A DNA stretch of 64,000 bases, from contig SNAP01000002.1 of assembly GCA_022496785.1 (NCBI GenBank), positions 186,001 through 250,000 on the forward strand, given 5' to 3'. Origin of the DNA: Marinilabiliaceae bacterium JC040 (lineage in GTDB: Bacteria; Bacteroidota; Bacteroidia; Bacteroidales; Marinifilaceae). Position 1 is the stretch's first letter, and each line of letters starts with the position of its first letter. The position numbers and the translations under genes were made by a program. The notes beneath the pieces were generated by a model. The model ran no database searches and was not told where the DNA came from. It saw nothing but the letters and a program-made list of their open reading frames with translations. Positions 38,654-50,700 of this stretch are shown in pieces.

Positions 38654-41600
38654 TTATTTATCATTCGAAATTGAATCCTTACTCACATTCTTTTTATTTT
38701 TCTCTACCTTCTCTCTATAATTATCAAAATCTTTTTTCTCAATATTGATTTTCTTTTTCTCTATAGATTTCTTAATAGATTTCTGAGATTGTTCTTCCTT
38801 ATCTTTAATTTCTTTTAGAAGAGAACTAGCTTCAGCAATAACACCATCATTTTTATTTGGATAATTATCTAATAAACTCATTAGAGTATATTTGGCTTGA
38901 AAAGCATCTTTTTTAATCATATAGATTTTTGCAAGTAAAATAACACTCCTTGCTATATAAAAATATTGAGTAGAACCACTTTCCATAAAGCTATCTATTT
39001 CCTTCTTAGAATCATCATATTTCTTTTTCTCAAAAAGATAATTACAAATAAAATATTTAGCATTAGCACCTACTTCAGATTTCAAATTCTTTGAAATAAT
39101 TTTATAATATTCTAGAGCTTTATCGTTATTACCTAGATTTTTATATGAGTTTGCCAGTTTTGCTTGGATATCAAAAATCACATCTTCATTAGTTCCTTTT
39201 GTTTCCAATAGTTTCTCACCATAAACAACCACCTTATCGTCATCATTTAATTCTGAATATGCTTGAAAAATCTTCCACTTAGCATACAAATTATCCTTCT
39301 CATCCTCTGTCAATCTTTCAACTGTTTTATACTGTTCTATGGCTATTAAATAATTCTTCAATTTGAAATTTATTTCTGCTGCATGATAAGAAGCATCTAA
39401 AGTATAAGTGTTCTCTTTATCTGCTAATAAAGCATTATAGAACTCTAAAGATTTTTCTTCTTGATTGGTACGATAATAGGCATCAGCTAAATAATAGTTA
39501 ACCACCAATTTAAATTCTTTACTATCACTTTTCTCAACATAAGAAGATAAAGCATCAATAGCTTCAGGCAATTTGTCATCCATATACAAACGTTCAGCAG
39601 CAATAAAAGATAAAGAATCTTTACTCATAAGATCCTTATTTGTTTGCATACCATTCTCGTTTAAGAATTTATAATAATCATCAACTCTATTTTGCTCTAG
39701 CATAACATTCTTTAGACCTTTTTTAGCTGATATTGCATATTCTGTTCCTATATAATCAGAAAGAACTCTTTTATAATATTTCTCAGCAGAAGATAAATCA
39801 TTCTCATTAAACTCTATTAATGCTAATTGCAATTCTGCCATAGCGTCGTATTTAAATGATTTTTCTAAGCTAATTATATCCTTAAAATATCTTTTAGACA
39901 AAGAATTTTTTCCCATTGATAAAGCAACATCACCAGCTTCGTAATAAGCCTCATAGTAATATTTAGATTTCTGATGCTTATTTATTATCTCATTTAAAGC
40001 AGATATTTGTTTTTGTTTATTACCTAACAATCCATATGCAACAGATTTTTTTAGAAGAGCATAATCAACAGAAAAAGAATTCATTCCAATAATTTTATCA
40101 GCAAAATTTATACAATCTCTATATTTTCTTACATAAAGGTAGTAATCTAACAATCTACATCTTGCGTCCGACAGATAAATTGAATGTTTATTACCTTCTG
40201 CCAATTCATATGCTTTAAACATCTCTATAGACTCTTCCACCTTATTCAATTGCAAATAAGAATAAGCCAATCCGTAATACCCCATTGGATAATTCTTCAA
40301 TAAACTAGCCCCAGGAGTAAGAAGAAATTTATTATAATGATCTATTGCTTTCTCGTATTTGTGTAATTTAAAATAAGCTTCAGCTTTCCAAAATACACAA
40401 GATGCTGCAATCTTATTATTTAATCTTTTCTCTGTAAGAGATAAATTAAAAGATTCCAAAGATCTATAATAATCCTCTTGATTAAACAACTCAATACCTC
40501 TATTATAAGCAACCTTTTGTAGAGCTGCTCTAATTGCAGTTGTCTTTACTTTAATCTTCTTGATAGATTCTATAGCTGCTTTATAATCTTTTACTGTATT
40601 ATATACATCTGCTAAACAATCATAAGCTTCTTGATTCCTTCTTGAATCTGGATATTTTGCAATATAATCGTCAAAACTATTTAAAGCCTCATTAAAAGGT
40701 GAATATTCTAATTCATAATTCAATTTTGCAACATTAAATAAAGAATTTTCCTTTATCTCATCATCAAAATTCATATGAGAAGCTAATTTCAATGCATTTC
40801 TAGCATTTTCCTTGTCCCCTTTTTTTAAATAACATGCTGCTAAAGCATAAGTAGCAAACTGATTAATTTCATCATTATTTCCACCTATCTTTTTAAAATA
40901 TTTAATTGCTTTATCTACTTTTCCAACTTTATATAAAGAAAATGCATAAGAATAATTATCTACCTTATCTCCTTCTCCAACAGAATCCAAATAATAATCA
41001 TAATACTTTACTGCTTTTTTATAATTACCCTGAGTAAAGAAAGAATGAGCTATTATTCTAGCAAGCATCATTTTACGCTCTCCATCAACAGTTCCATAAT
41101 ATTTCTCTCCCAAAGAAGTCACTTTTTTAAACTTACCTTGAGTATAATAAATTTGGACAATATAATAAGGAACTACATGTTTATAGTCAGGACTAGATTG
41201 TAGAGCTTGAAATGATTTTAGTGCTGTTTGATATTTCTTTTGCTTAAAAGTTATATTTGCATAATAAAATCTTGATAGATCCTTATAACTACTGTCTAAA
41301 GATTCAATATAAAAGAAATCATTAGCAGCTTCCTTCTCCTTACCACACATTAAATTACAATAAGCCTTCTTAAACAAAAACTCTAATCTAGTAGTCTTAT
41401 CTAAATCACTATCTACAATTTTATTCATATAAGATAATGCTGAACGATATCTTTCATTATCAAATTGATAATATGCAAGAATTAATCTAGCAGGAATAAT
41501 ATATCTAGACTGAGGATAATCATCAATAAAACGTTGCATTTTATCTTTTGCACCATCCATATCTAATTTAAACTCACAATACAATTTATTGTAGAGAGCT

Positions 41601-41797
41601 GATTCATAAATAAAAGATCTTGAATCGGATGACCCCTTAAGTACATTGTCAAATACTTGATGAGCAGAACCATAAGCTTTATGTCTTATCATCTTTTTTG
41701 CCTTTATAAATAAAGGATTCTTTATCTCTATTGCAGTTTCCTGAGCATTAAGGAATAATGGAATTGCAATAAATAATAATAATAAAATTTTTCTCAT
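38654..41797 (-). CDS. Large tetratricopeptide-repeat protein
   Basis: This 1047-residue protein has a signal peptide (MRKILLLLFIAIPLFLNAQ), then about 20-25 TPR-like helical pairs across residues 25-1000. Clear examples include QGNYKKAVKYYDYYLD, HKYEKAIDHYNKFLL and NNDKALEYYKIISKN. The C terminus (about 990-1047) is a highly charged Lys/Glu/Asp tail. It is a periplasmic or outer-membrane scaffold. It lies between the LTA-synthase-like gene (17 bases upstream) and the plugless barrel gene (8 bases downstream), so it probably recruits partners for the barrel. Specific role unknown. Confidence 0.8.
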   Translation of the reverse strand: MRKILLLLFIAIPLFLNAQETAIEIKNPLFIKAKKMIRHKAYGSAHQVFDNVLKGSSDSRSFIYESALYNKLYCEFKLDMDGAKDKMQRFIDDYPQSRYIIPARLILAYYQFDNERYRSALSYMNKIVDSDLDKTTRLEFLFKKAYCNLMCGKEKEAANDFFYIESLDSSYKDLSRFYYANITFKQKKYQTALKSFQALQSSPDYKHVVPYYIVQIYYTQGKFKKVTSLGEKYYGTVDGERKMMLARIIAHSFFTQGNYKKAVKYYDYYLDSVGEGDKVDNYSYAFSLYKVGKVDKAIKYFKKIGGNNDEINQFATYALAACYLKKGDKENARNALKLASHMNFDDEIKENSLFNVAKLNYELEYSPFNEALNSFDDYIAKYPDSRRNQEAYDCLADVYNTVKDYKAAIESIKKIKVKTTAIRAALQKVAYNRGIELFNQEDYYRSLESFNLSLTEKRLNNKIAASCVFWKAEAYFKLHKYEKAIDHYNKFLLTPGASLLKNYPMGYYGLAYSYLQLNKVEESIEMFKAYELAEGNKHSIYLSDARCRLLDYYLYVRKYRDCINFADKIIGMNSFSVDYALLKKSVAYGLLGNKQKQISALNEIINKHQKSKYYYEAYYEAGDVALSMGKNSLSKRYFKDIISLEKSFKYDAMAELQLALIEFNENDLSSAEKYYKRVLSDYIGTEYAISAKKGLKNVMLEQNRVDDYYKFLNENGMQTNKDLMSKDSLSFIAAERLYMDDKLPEAIDALSSYVEKSDSKEFKLVVNYYLADAYYRTNQEEKSLEFYNALLADKENTYTLDASYHAAEINFKLKNYLIAIEQYKTVERLTEDEKDNLYAKWKIFQAYSELNDDDKVVVYGEKLLETKGTNEDVIFDIQAKLANSYKNLGNNDKALEYYKIISKNLKSEVGANAKYFICNYLFEKKKYDDSKKEIDSFMESGSTQYFYIARSVILLAKIYMIKKDAFQAKYTLMSLLDNYPNKNDGVIAEASSLLKEIKDKEEQSQKSIKKSIEKKKINIEKKDFDNYREKVEKNKKNVSKDSISNDK

Positions 41798-41814
41798 TAT
41801 TTTGTTTCTTTATA

Positions 41815-43638
41815 TTATCGAGTTAAAAAATCGTTATAGAAATATTGTAATAGAACTCTTCCCAACTTTCTATCTTTTTTATTCTTATCAATAAGATATT
41901 TTGAAGCTGTATTATCGTAAATAGAATATGTTGAATCATTAATAAAACCTATACCATCATTATAGGTATAAGATACAAAACTTTTAACATCAGAAGAAAA
42001 TAAATTTCTACTAAATATAAAATCTTTTGAATCTATATCCATTTGATTAAGCAAAGTACTAGCCAAATCAACTTGTGAGCAATACTTATTAAATTTCATG
42101 CCTTTCTTAGTGACTGGACCACCAACCCAAATCATAGGAATCTTAAAACATTTACGTTCACTAACCAAATCATTATCAGGAAGTAAAACTCCATGATCGG
42201 CTATAAAGATAAAAATAGTATTATCCCATATATCAGATTTCTTACATTTATCTATAAAATCGCCAATACACTTATCTGTATAATACACCGAATTAAGGTA
42301 CTTCTTCCCTATAGAATTTCCTTTAATTACTGTCTCCATAGGAACATCGAATGGCTCATGACTACTTAAAGTAAACACCATTTTAAAGAATGGTTTATCA
42401 GATTTCTTTATATCATTAAAGATTCTTGAAAACATTATATGATCGTGAACTCCCCATTTTGAATAATTATATTTACTATCAAAATCTTCATCAACAGTAA
42501 GCTTATCAAAACCTGCCGTAGTAAAATATTGTCTAAAATTTGCAAAATTAATATCACCACCATAGTAGAATGATGTATTATAACCAACCTTCTTCAATTC
42601 ATGAGCAATACTAGGTAATTTCTCCGATTTAGCAGGATAACGTAATATTGAGTTGCCTGGATTTGCTGGATAGCCACTCACAACAGCCGGTACTCCCTTA
42701 TCCGATCTATTACCAGTTGCATATAAATGAGTAAATAAAATACCCTCTTTACTTAATTTATTTAAATTTGGAGTTACGCCTTTAGCGCCACCCAAAACTT
42801 CAATTGTCTTGGCAGAAAAACTCTCTAATAGAACCAACATAACGTTTGGACGCTTATTATTAAGCACCTTCATCGTTTCACCTTTACTAGAATACAAACT
42901 GTCCACTATAGAATTCATTTTCTCTGAAGATACTACAGAATACGTTTTCTCTAAATCATCAACTTTTTTCAAAGAATACATGAAATTCCATACAGGATTT
43001 AATGCTACATGATTCACATATATATTTTTGTGAAAATACATTGCACCTGGATTTATAGGTGCTAAACCTAAACCTCCACGAATAGGAATAATAAAACATG
43101 CTGTAACAAAAAGTCCTAAAGGGAAAACCCACAATTTTGCTTTTTCGAATGTATCAAGATCTCTTAATACATAACGTTTATACAAACGATCGAAAGCAAT
43201 TATCAATGCTAGAATTAAGGATAGCAATAGAATATATTTAATTATACTTAGAGAAGCAAAAGCATCTTTAGGAGTCTTCAAATAAAAGAAAGGTGTTGTA
43301 TCAACATGAAATCCCCAATGTTTATACAATTCCAAATCTCCAACTACTATAAAAAAACAAAATGTAGTAAAAACAATATTCAAGAATCTAAATACTCTCT
43401 TATAATATTTAGATGAAAATCTAAAGAAAAGAAAAATGAGTAGAGAAATTAAAATCATGAAATAACCACCTAAGGCAATATCCATTTTAAAACCAACTCC
43501 TATAGCTTGAATAAGATCCAAAACTGAAACCTTAGTAGATAAGCTAAACTGATAAAGAATAAAAAGTAATTTTGAAAAGACAAATAATGTTAACCAATAA
43601 CAATAATTCTTAAATAAAAATAATAATCTCTGCTTCAT
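41815..43638 (-). CDS. LTA-synthase-like membrane sulfatase-fold enzyme
   Basis: This 607-residue protein has five predicted N-terminal membrane helices (within about 1-190) and a C-terminal alkaline-phosphatase-superfamily domain. Motifs are VMLVLLESFSAKTIEVLGG (metal ligand Glu), NRSDKGVPAVVSGYPA (putative nucleophile region), SLSSHEPFDVP-like LSSHEPF and FIADHG with metal ligands Asp-His. Relatives transfer phosphoglycerol or phosphoethanolamine groups to cell-envelope polymers or lipids. Most homologues I recall have Thr where this protein has Ser in NRSDKG. It is first in the operon with the TPR and barrel genes and has a TAATTTTG -7 element at 43682-43689. Confidence 0.85.
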   Translation of the reverse strand: MKQRLLFLFKNYCYWLTLFVFSKLLFILYQFSLSTKVSVLDLIQAIGVGFKMDIALGGYFMILISLLIFLFFRFSSKYYKRVFRFLNIVFTTFCFFIVVGDLELYKHWGFHVDTTPFFYLKTPKDAFASLSIIKYILLLSLILALIIAFDRLYKRYVLRDLDTFEKAKLWVFPLGLFVTACFIIPIRGGLGLAPINPGAMYFHKNIYVNHVALNPVWNFMYSLKKVDDLEKTYSVVSSEKMNSIVDSLYSSKGETMKVLNNKRPNVMLVLLESFSAKTIEVLGGAKGVTPNLNKLSKEGILFTHLYATGNRSDKGVPAVVSGYPANPGNSILRYPAKSEKLPSIAHELKKVGYNTSFYYGGDINFANFRQYFTTAGFDKLTVDEDFDSKYNYSKWGVHDHIMFSRIFNDIKKSDKPFFKMVFTLSSHEPFDVPMETVIKGNSIGKKYLNSVYYTDKCIGDFIDKCKKSDIWDNTIFIFIADHGVLLPDNDLVSERKCFKIPMIWVGGPVTKKGMKFNKYCSQVDLASTLLNQMDIDSKDFIFSRNLFSSDVKSFVSYTYNDGIGFINDSTYSIYDNTASKYLIDKNKKDRKLGRVLLQYFYNDFLTR

Positions 43639-43681
43639 TTTGTAGTATAATGTTATAATAATTTTCTAATCCGTGAAATTA

Positions 43682-43689
43682 CAAAATTA
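43682..43689 (-). promoter_or_regulatory. Bacteroidota -7 element of the sulfatase-TPR-barrel operon
   Basis: The minus strand reads TAATTTTG, a TAnnTTTG match, about 44 bases upstream of the ATG at 43638. Confidence 0.5.
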
Positions 43690-43730
43690 TCCATTATAAA
43701 ATTTGAAACAGAGATTATATTTACTAATAA

Positions 43731-44726
43731 TTATAACTCTAAATAGTTCTGCTTACCAAAGAATCTAGGACAAGGCACTTGAGATGCTCTATGAGATTTC
43801 TTTCTAGAACCAAATAAGAATATCAAAGATAATTCATGAACATTACCTCCAGCAGGAGTTAATCTATTAACAGCTAAATCGTATGAATAACCTAAACGAA
43901 AGAATTTATTATCGAAGGCTAACATAAATATCATTGAATCATATTTCATCTTAAAATTTTGTCTGAACCAAGTTCCAGCTGAAAGATTAAATTTATTAAT
44001 ATAGAAACCATAATTCATCTGCTTATTATCATCTTGCATCTGAAACATAAACAATGGACAAAATGTAAAAGCAACATCTCTTAATCCATTAAAACTAATA
44101 GGATATTCAGCTCCAGCATGGAATACATACTTAATAGGAATTACCGATTTAGTAGTAAATGCTATTGATGGCTCTGATAAATGTTTAGCAGAAACTCCAA
44201 AAGTATATTTCTCAATATTAAAAAGAGCTCCAACCCCAACATCTAAAGCTTTCTTATCATACACAACAGGATCGCTACTTCCATCATGTCCACCAATAAA
44301 ACCTCTATCTATATCAATCATATCTGAATAAACAAGATTTGTTGGATCAAGATGATTATTTATTACTCCACAAGATATTGCAAACCTTAAAGCTGTATTA
44401 TGACTTATTTTCATCATATATGAATATACACCAGCCATTGAAGTTGTAATTTGAGCTCCATTAGCTTGTCTATCTTGTTGAATTTGTATTCCTAATCCTC
44501 CAAAATTATCCATATAACAATCATACGATACAGCGTAAGTCATAAAAGGATTATTAAACTTATCCCACTGATTTCTATAATTTGCTATTACCCTATGGTG
44601 ATATCGCGAACCTGCAAATGCTGGATTTAAATCCAATTTATTTGCAAAAAACTGAGTATAGTAGGTATCCTGTGCATAAACACAAGAACCTACTAATACC
44701 AATACTATTATTAAAATTTTTCTCAT
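43731..44726 (-). CDS. PorP/SprF-family T9SS outer-membrane protein
   Basis: This 331-residue protein begins MRKILIIVLVLVGSCVYAQ (signal peptide), followed by the family signature DTYYTQFFANKLDLNPAFAGS and RVIANYRNQW. Barrel strands fill the rest, with RLGYSYDLAVNRLTPAGGNVHELSLIFLFG at the end, split over two strands. PorP/SprF proteins partner with T9SS substrates carrying type B C-terminal domains, as SprF does for SprB. The ATG shares one base with the stop codon of the giant adhesin gene (TAATG), so the two are translationally coupled and this is almost certainly its dedicated partner. Confidence 0.94.
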   Translation of the reverse strand: MRKILIIVLVLVGSCVYAQDTYYTQFFANKLDLNPAFAGSRYHHRVIANYRNQWDKFNNPFMTYAVSYDCYMDNFGGLGIQIQQDRQANGAQITTSMAGVYSYMMKISHNTALRFAISCGVINNHLDPTNLVYSDMIDIDRGFIGGHDGSSDPVVYDKKALDVGVGALFNIEKYTFGVSAKHLSEPSIAFTTKSVIPIKYVFHAGAEYPISFNGLRDVAFTFCPLFMFQMQDDNKQMNYGFYINKFNLSAGTWFRQNFKMKYDSMIFMLAFDNKFFRLGYSYDLAVNRLTPAGGNVHELSLIFLFGSRKKSHRASQVPCPRFFGKQNYLEL

Positions 44727-47700
44727 TATTTAACTACCATTACGAAACCTTTTCCAATTAATTCCTCATTCATATAAGCAACCCATACATAAGCACCTGG
44801 ATGACTAGGTTTTCCATCTACATAACCGTTCCACCCACCAGACATTCCTGGTTCACTAGTTCTATAAACTTCTATACCCTCTCTATTATATATTACCATT
44901 AAGAAATCACCTCTTATATTCTTATATTTTAAGAAGAACTTACCATTCTGACCTGGAGCATCAAGCAATAGTGCATTAGGAGCTACAAATTTTGTATACT
45001 TATGAGATAACTTCATTGAAGCTGTAGCGATACATCCATTCTCATCAATCATCTTAACAGAATATCTACCTTTACTACTTACATTGATATAATCATCAAA
45101 ATCTCCTGTTGACCAATCTAATGTATAATCATCACTATCTCCTAAAATTACTTTTGGTTTTATTTTCACTTCATCACCAGCAAATATAATAGTATCCTTA
45201 AGTTCTACTTTTGGATTTCTATAAACTGTATAAGTAGCTTCATCTTTACATCCAAACTTATCTACCACTTTAACATCATATTTTCCTGGTTCTCTCATAA
45301 TCTTAACAGCATCATCACTACCGTCATTCCATGCTACATTATATTTTGTAGGTATTCGTATAGATATAGACTCACCTTCGCAAGCAAACTTATCTTCACC
45401 TAAACTAGGACGCGAACTAACATCAATAATTATAGAATCTCTAGCAGCACAACCATAGTCGTTAGTAACTAAAGCTTTGTATTTATACATACCACCATTT
45501 AAAGTTCCAATATTTAAATAATTAGCTACACCAACAACATCACCTATATCATTAGTCCACATCAACTTACCTTTTCCACCATAATCACAATCTAAGATTA
45601 TTTCATTACAATCTCCATATTCTCTAGATTTGTCAATTGTAATTGATGGGTTCAAATAAACTTTAACAAAGTTAGTAGCCTCTACTTTATTCATCTTACC
45701 ATAAACAATACACTTATACATTCCTGCATCTGCCTTTTTCACTTCAGATAAAGAAAGATTTGCTGATGTTTCACTCAATTTATTACCATCATGATACCAT
45801 TCATATTTCAGATCTCCCATACCAGAAGCAATCATCTCCAATCGTGTTGTCTCTCCCTCACACATATATTTGTTATGAGAAAAAGAAATTACTTTAGTTA
45901 AGATTCCAAAATCTACATGAATTTCTGCTGTACTAGTTCCACAAAGACCTATAGCTTGACACCTATAAACTCCAACATCTGATTTTTGGAAATTATCAAT
46001 ATCTAATCTTGGACCTTTTATAGGCAAAGAAGATCCATCTTTTGTCCACTTATAAGTAAGATTAGTACCTTTTGATTTTACAGTATATCCAAAGTGAGTA
46101 TTTATTGCTATCAAAGTATCAACTCTTGGTCTTAATACTCTTGTTTGTTCTCCACAACTTAAAGTAACAAAAATACCACTCTCTCCACAAAGACCTTTTA
46201 CAGTACATTGATAAATTCCTGCATCTGCCTCAGTCATATTAGTTATAACAAGCTCATCATTTTTAAGGCCTCCAGCTGTATATGGTTTACCATCTTTTGT
46301 CCATACATATTTATTATTGTATCCTGATGTCAGAACTTTATAATTATAATTATCTCCTGGACATAAAAGTTTATTTACTGGAGTACTTGTTATATCTGTT
46401 AAATCAGCATAATCTAATCTAAAACTTGAAGTTTCTGTAGTACACTTACCTGTTACTGTACATGTATAAACTCCAACATTCGAATTATCGAAAGAATCAA
46501 TAACTAAAGTATTTGTTGTATTAGTAGGAATTAGTGTTCCATCCTTATCCCAAGAATACTTAAGATCTGTTCCTTCAGCATCAACTCTATATTCAATTCT
46601 AGAATTAGAACATACAACCGAATCTTTTAATACATTATTAATTTTAACATTCTTAGCACATTTTATATTAATTAATATACTTGATTCTCCACATAATCCT
46701 CTAACGGTACATTCATAAATTCCTGCTTTTGTTTCATCTAAATTAGTTATAGATAACTCATCATTTTTAGCACCACTAGCAGTAAAAGGTTTACCATCTT
46801 TTGTCCAAGTAAATACATTGTTTACTCCTGCAGCAACAATCTTATTTGTATAATCATCACCTGGACATAAAAGAATATCTACAGGCTTATTTACTATACT
46901 TGTAAGATCACCATATGTTAATGTAAATGTTTCAACATCTTCTTTACAAGCTCCTGTCACTTTACACTCATATCTACCTGCATCTGTTGTTTTAAAAGAA
47001 GTAATTGATAAACTTGAACTTACATTTGAAGTTATCACACCATCTTTCTTCCACTCATATTTAAGATCTGTTCCAACAGCCTCTATATCATATGTTACAT
47101 CTGCATCTGCACAAATTGTTTCATCAGCTATTCCACTAGTAATATCACTATCAACACCACAACGGATTTGTATTTTTATTGAACTTTCTCCGCAATCTCC
47201 TTTCACATTACATATATATGTTCCTGCATCAGAAGGTTTAACATCATTAAGTACTAATACATCATTATGAGCTCCAGAAGCTGTATAAACTCCACCGTCT
47301 TTAGTCCATGTATATACATTATTTACTCCCTTAGCCAATACAGGATATTGGAAATTATCTTTTGGACAAAGCAATTTATCTAAAGGTGCTGTTGTTATTT
47401 CTGTCTTTTCTGAGAATGTTAGTTCGAAAGGAACTTCTACCTGACCACATGTTCCTTTCACAACACATTTGTAATTAGCAACATTTGCTAAAGCAAAATT
47501 CTCAATTGTAAATGTTGAACCTGTTAGTGGTAATTTAACACCTTCTTTAAACCATTCATATTTAAGATTATTTCCTACTGCATCAACAGTATAAATAAAT
47601 CTTGCACCATCACAAACAGCTGTTGTTGCTGGTGGCATATTATTAACTTGAGTATTTACACCACATGTTACTTTTACAATAACTTTATCTTCTTCACAAT

Positions 47701-50700
47701 CTCCAGATACAGTACATTCATATACTCCTGCATCTCCTGCTTGCATATTAGTTATTTCAAGAATATCTCCTGAAGGTCCTGTTCCTGGATGATGAGCTCC
47801 ATCTTTTGTCCAAGCAAAATGTAGATTCTCACCTACAGCTTTAGCTGTATATCTATATGTTGCACCTGGGCAAATTAAAGTATCAATAGCTTTTGAAGTG
47901 ACCTTAGTTTCAACTCCATATTTCAATTCAAAAGATAAACCTTGATTTCCACAACTATTCTTAACTTCAGCAGTATAAACTCCTGCATCAGCTGGAGTCA
48001 TTGCAAGAATATTAATCTCATTATTATTAGCTCCTGCAGCTCTGAATGGTGCTCCATCTTTTGTCCATGAAACAATAGCATTTGTACCTGTATACGTTAA
48101 AGTATAATTATATGGCTTATTATGACAAACCTGAATTGGAGCATGCAATGGTTTAGGAGATGTAATATTTACTAGTTCAGAGAAATCTAATCTGAAACTA
48201 ACACTAACTTCTCCACAAATTCCTTTTGCAGTACAAACATACTCTCCAGCATCAGCTTTAGTCATATTTGCAATTCTTAATTCATTATTCTTAACTCCAG
48301 CTACTGTAATAGGATTTCCATCTTTGGTCCATTCAAAAACAAGATTTGTTCCTTGAGCCATCATTATTTTCTCATATGGAGCTCCGATACAAACAACAGA
48401 ATCTTTAACAGCTGTAACAATTTTAGTTCTTACTGCATGAAGAAGTTTCACATAATTAGTTTCCCTTCCACAATCTCCATTAACAGTACAAGTATAAGTT
48501 CCTTCATCAGATTTCTTCATACCTGAAATAGACAATTTATTTGTCTTATTACCTGTTCCAACTCCATCTTTATCCCAATCATAAGTCAATGAAGAACCAG
48601 TAGCATAAACTGTATACTCATAATCATCACCATCACAAACATATTTATCATCAATATTCACTGTTTTAATTAGTACTGGCGGATTATAATTTAATTTTAT
48701 AATATCAGATTTTTCTCCACAATCACCACTAACAGTAAATTGATAAGTTCCTTCATCTGCTTTAGTGAAATTCGCTATATTAAGAGTCTTAGTATTACTA
48801 ATAATACTAGCATCATCTAATTTTATCCATTTGAATGTTGCTCCAGTTCCAGATGCTACTGCATCTATATGTATTGGATCTCCATCGCAAATAGTTCTAT
48901 CCACTCCTAAATCAGTTAGTTTTATTCCATTCTTAACAAGAAGAGTAAATTTCTTAATATCTTCTCCTCCACAACCTACACCTACAGCTCTTAATGAATA
49001 TTCTCCTGATTGACCAGGCTGAAGATTTGTAAATTTAAGTTCAGCTTTATCATGTGTAAATGTAGGATCTCCAGTTTTTGTCCATTCGTAATGATCAATT
49101 TCTCCTTTTACAGTTGGAGTAATTGTGAAATCATCACCTTCACATTTCACTTCATTAATCTTCACTCCTAAATCAACCTCTGTTGTTTCTCTATATCTAA
49201 CATGAACTTCAGCAGTATTACCATAACAAGCACTATGGAAATAGAATATATAATCACCAGCTTTGTCCTTAGTCATATTATTTATAGTAAGGATTTTATC
49301 TGTAGATTTGAAAGAAGGATCTCCTTTCTTTATCCAATAATATGTATATGTTGCATCTAAAACAACATTTGGATCAACAGTAAAGTTTTCTCCTTCACAT
49401 TTAGGAGTTGGCTGAGTTATAGCTCCTAGAACAACTGCATTTGTACTTACTTTAATTTCTATTCTACCTTTCTCTGATGCTCCACATGGAGTATTTACAG
49501 TATACATATACACTGCCTCATCAGCCTTAACAACAGGTCCTAACATTAAAGTCTTACCACCATCTATAATATGAGTTGCATCATTATAAGGAGTTTGATT
49601 TGCATCATCTGGACCTTTTGTCCAAGAGTATGTTAAATCTCCTCCTTCAGCACTTATTGTATAATAATAATACGCTCCTTCACATAAAGGGTTCTTTATA
49701 TTTACAGGTTTATAATCTAAAGGAGCTAAATAAGTTAAATTTAATGTTCTACTTATTTCACCACAATCTCCTTTGGCAGTACAAACATAAACGCCCTCAT
49801 CTGCTTCTTGGAAATTTGTAATATTTAGTCTTTTCCCTGAATTCTCAAGATTTGAATTATAAGCTACTCCATCTTTTGTCCATGTTACAACAAGATTCTC
49901 TCCACTTGCAACAAAATCATAAGTATAAGGAGTACCTTTACAAATTGATTTAATTTCATTTGTTGAAGTAACAACAGTAGGAGCTTTATATCCTAAATCT
50001 ACTATCAACTCTTTATTTCCACATCCACTATTTACAACACATTTATAAACACCTCTATCTGCATTCTTGAAACTTGTAAATTTAAGTGTTCTTCCTGCAT
50101 CAATTAAATTAGTATTATATGGTGCTCCATCTTTTGTCCATGTATATGTTAGATTATTACCAACGGCATAAACAACATATTCATAAGATTCTCCATCACA
50201 AATGTCTTTATTTACATTATGACTTGTGACTGATAATGGTTCTTGATTATCCAAAACAATTAATTGTACAGCTTCTCCACATGGAGATTTCACTCTACAT
50301 AAATACATTCCAGAATCAGATTCTTTAAAATTATCTATATGAAGAGTATTTCCTGAAGCTTTTGGATCTTTAAAGGCTGAACCATCTTTTTCCCAAATAT
50401 ATGTAAGAGATTCTCCCGTAGCTTGAACTTTATATTCATATGAATCTCCTTGACAAACAAATGTATTAACATCAGCACTTGTTATACTAGGACGTGAACC
50501 ATATTTCAAATCTAATCTTATTGTTTTAGCTGTTCCACAATTACTCTCTATTGTACATATATATGTACCATTATGAGCAGCCGTAAAATGAGGAATAGAT
50601 AATGTTTTCCCTCCATCTTCAAGATTACTTAATAAAGGAGTTCCATTTCGTGTCCATTTATATGTAATATTTTCTCCCTCTGCATTTACTGTATAAGTAT

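Noticed and set aside
48765-49821. Plus-strand open frames inside the giant adhesin gene (81-82 residues)
   Set aside because: They are antisense shadows of the conserved Ig modules, recurring because the modules repeat, with no start signals.
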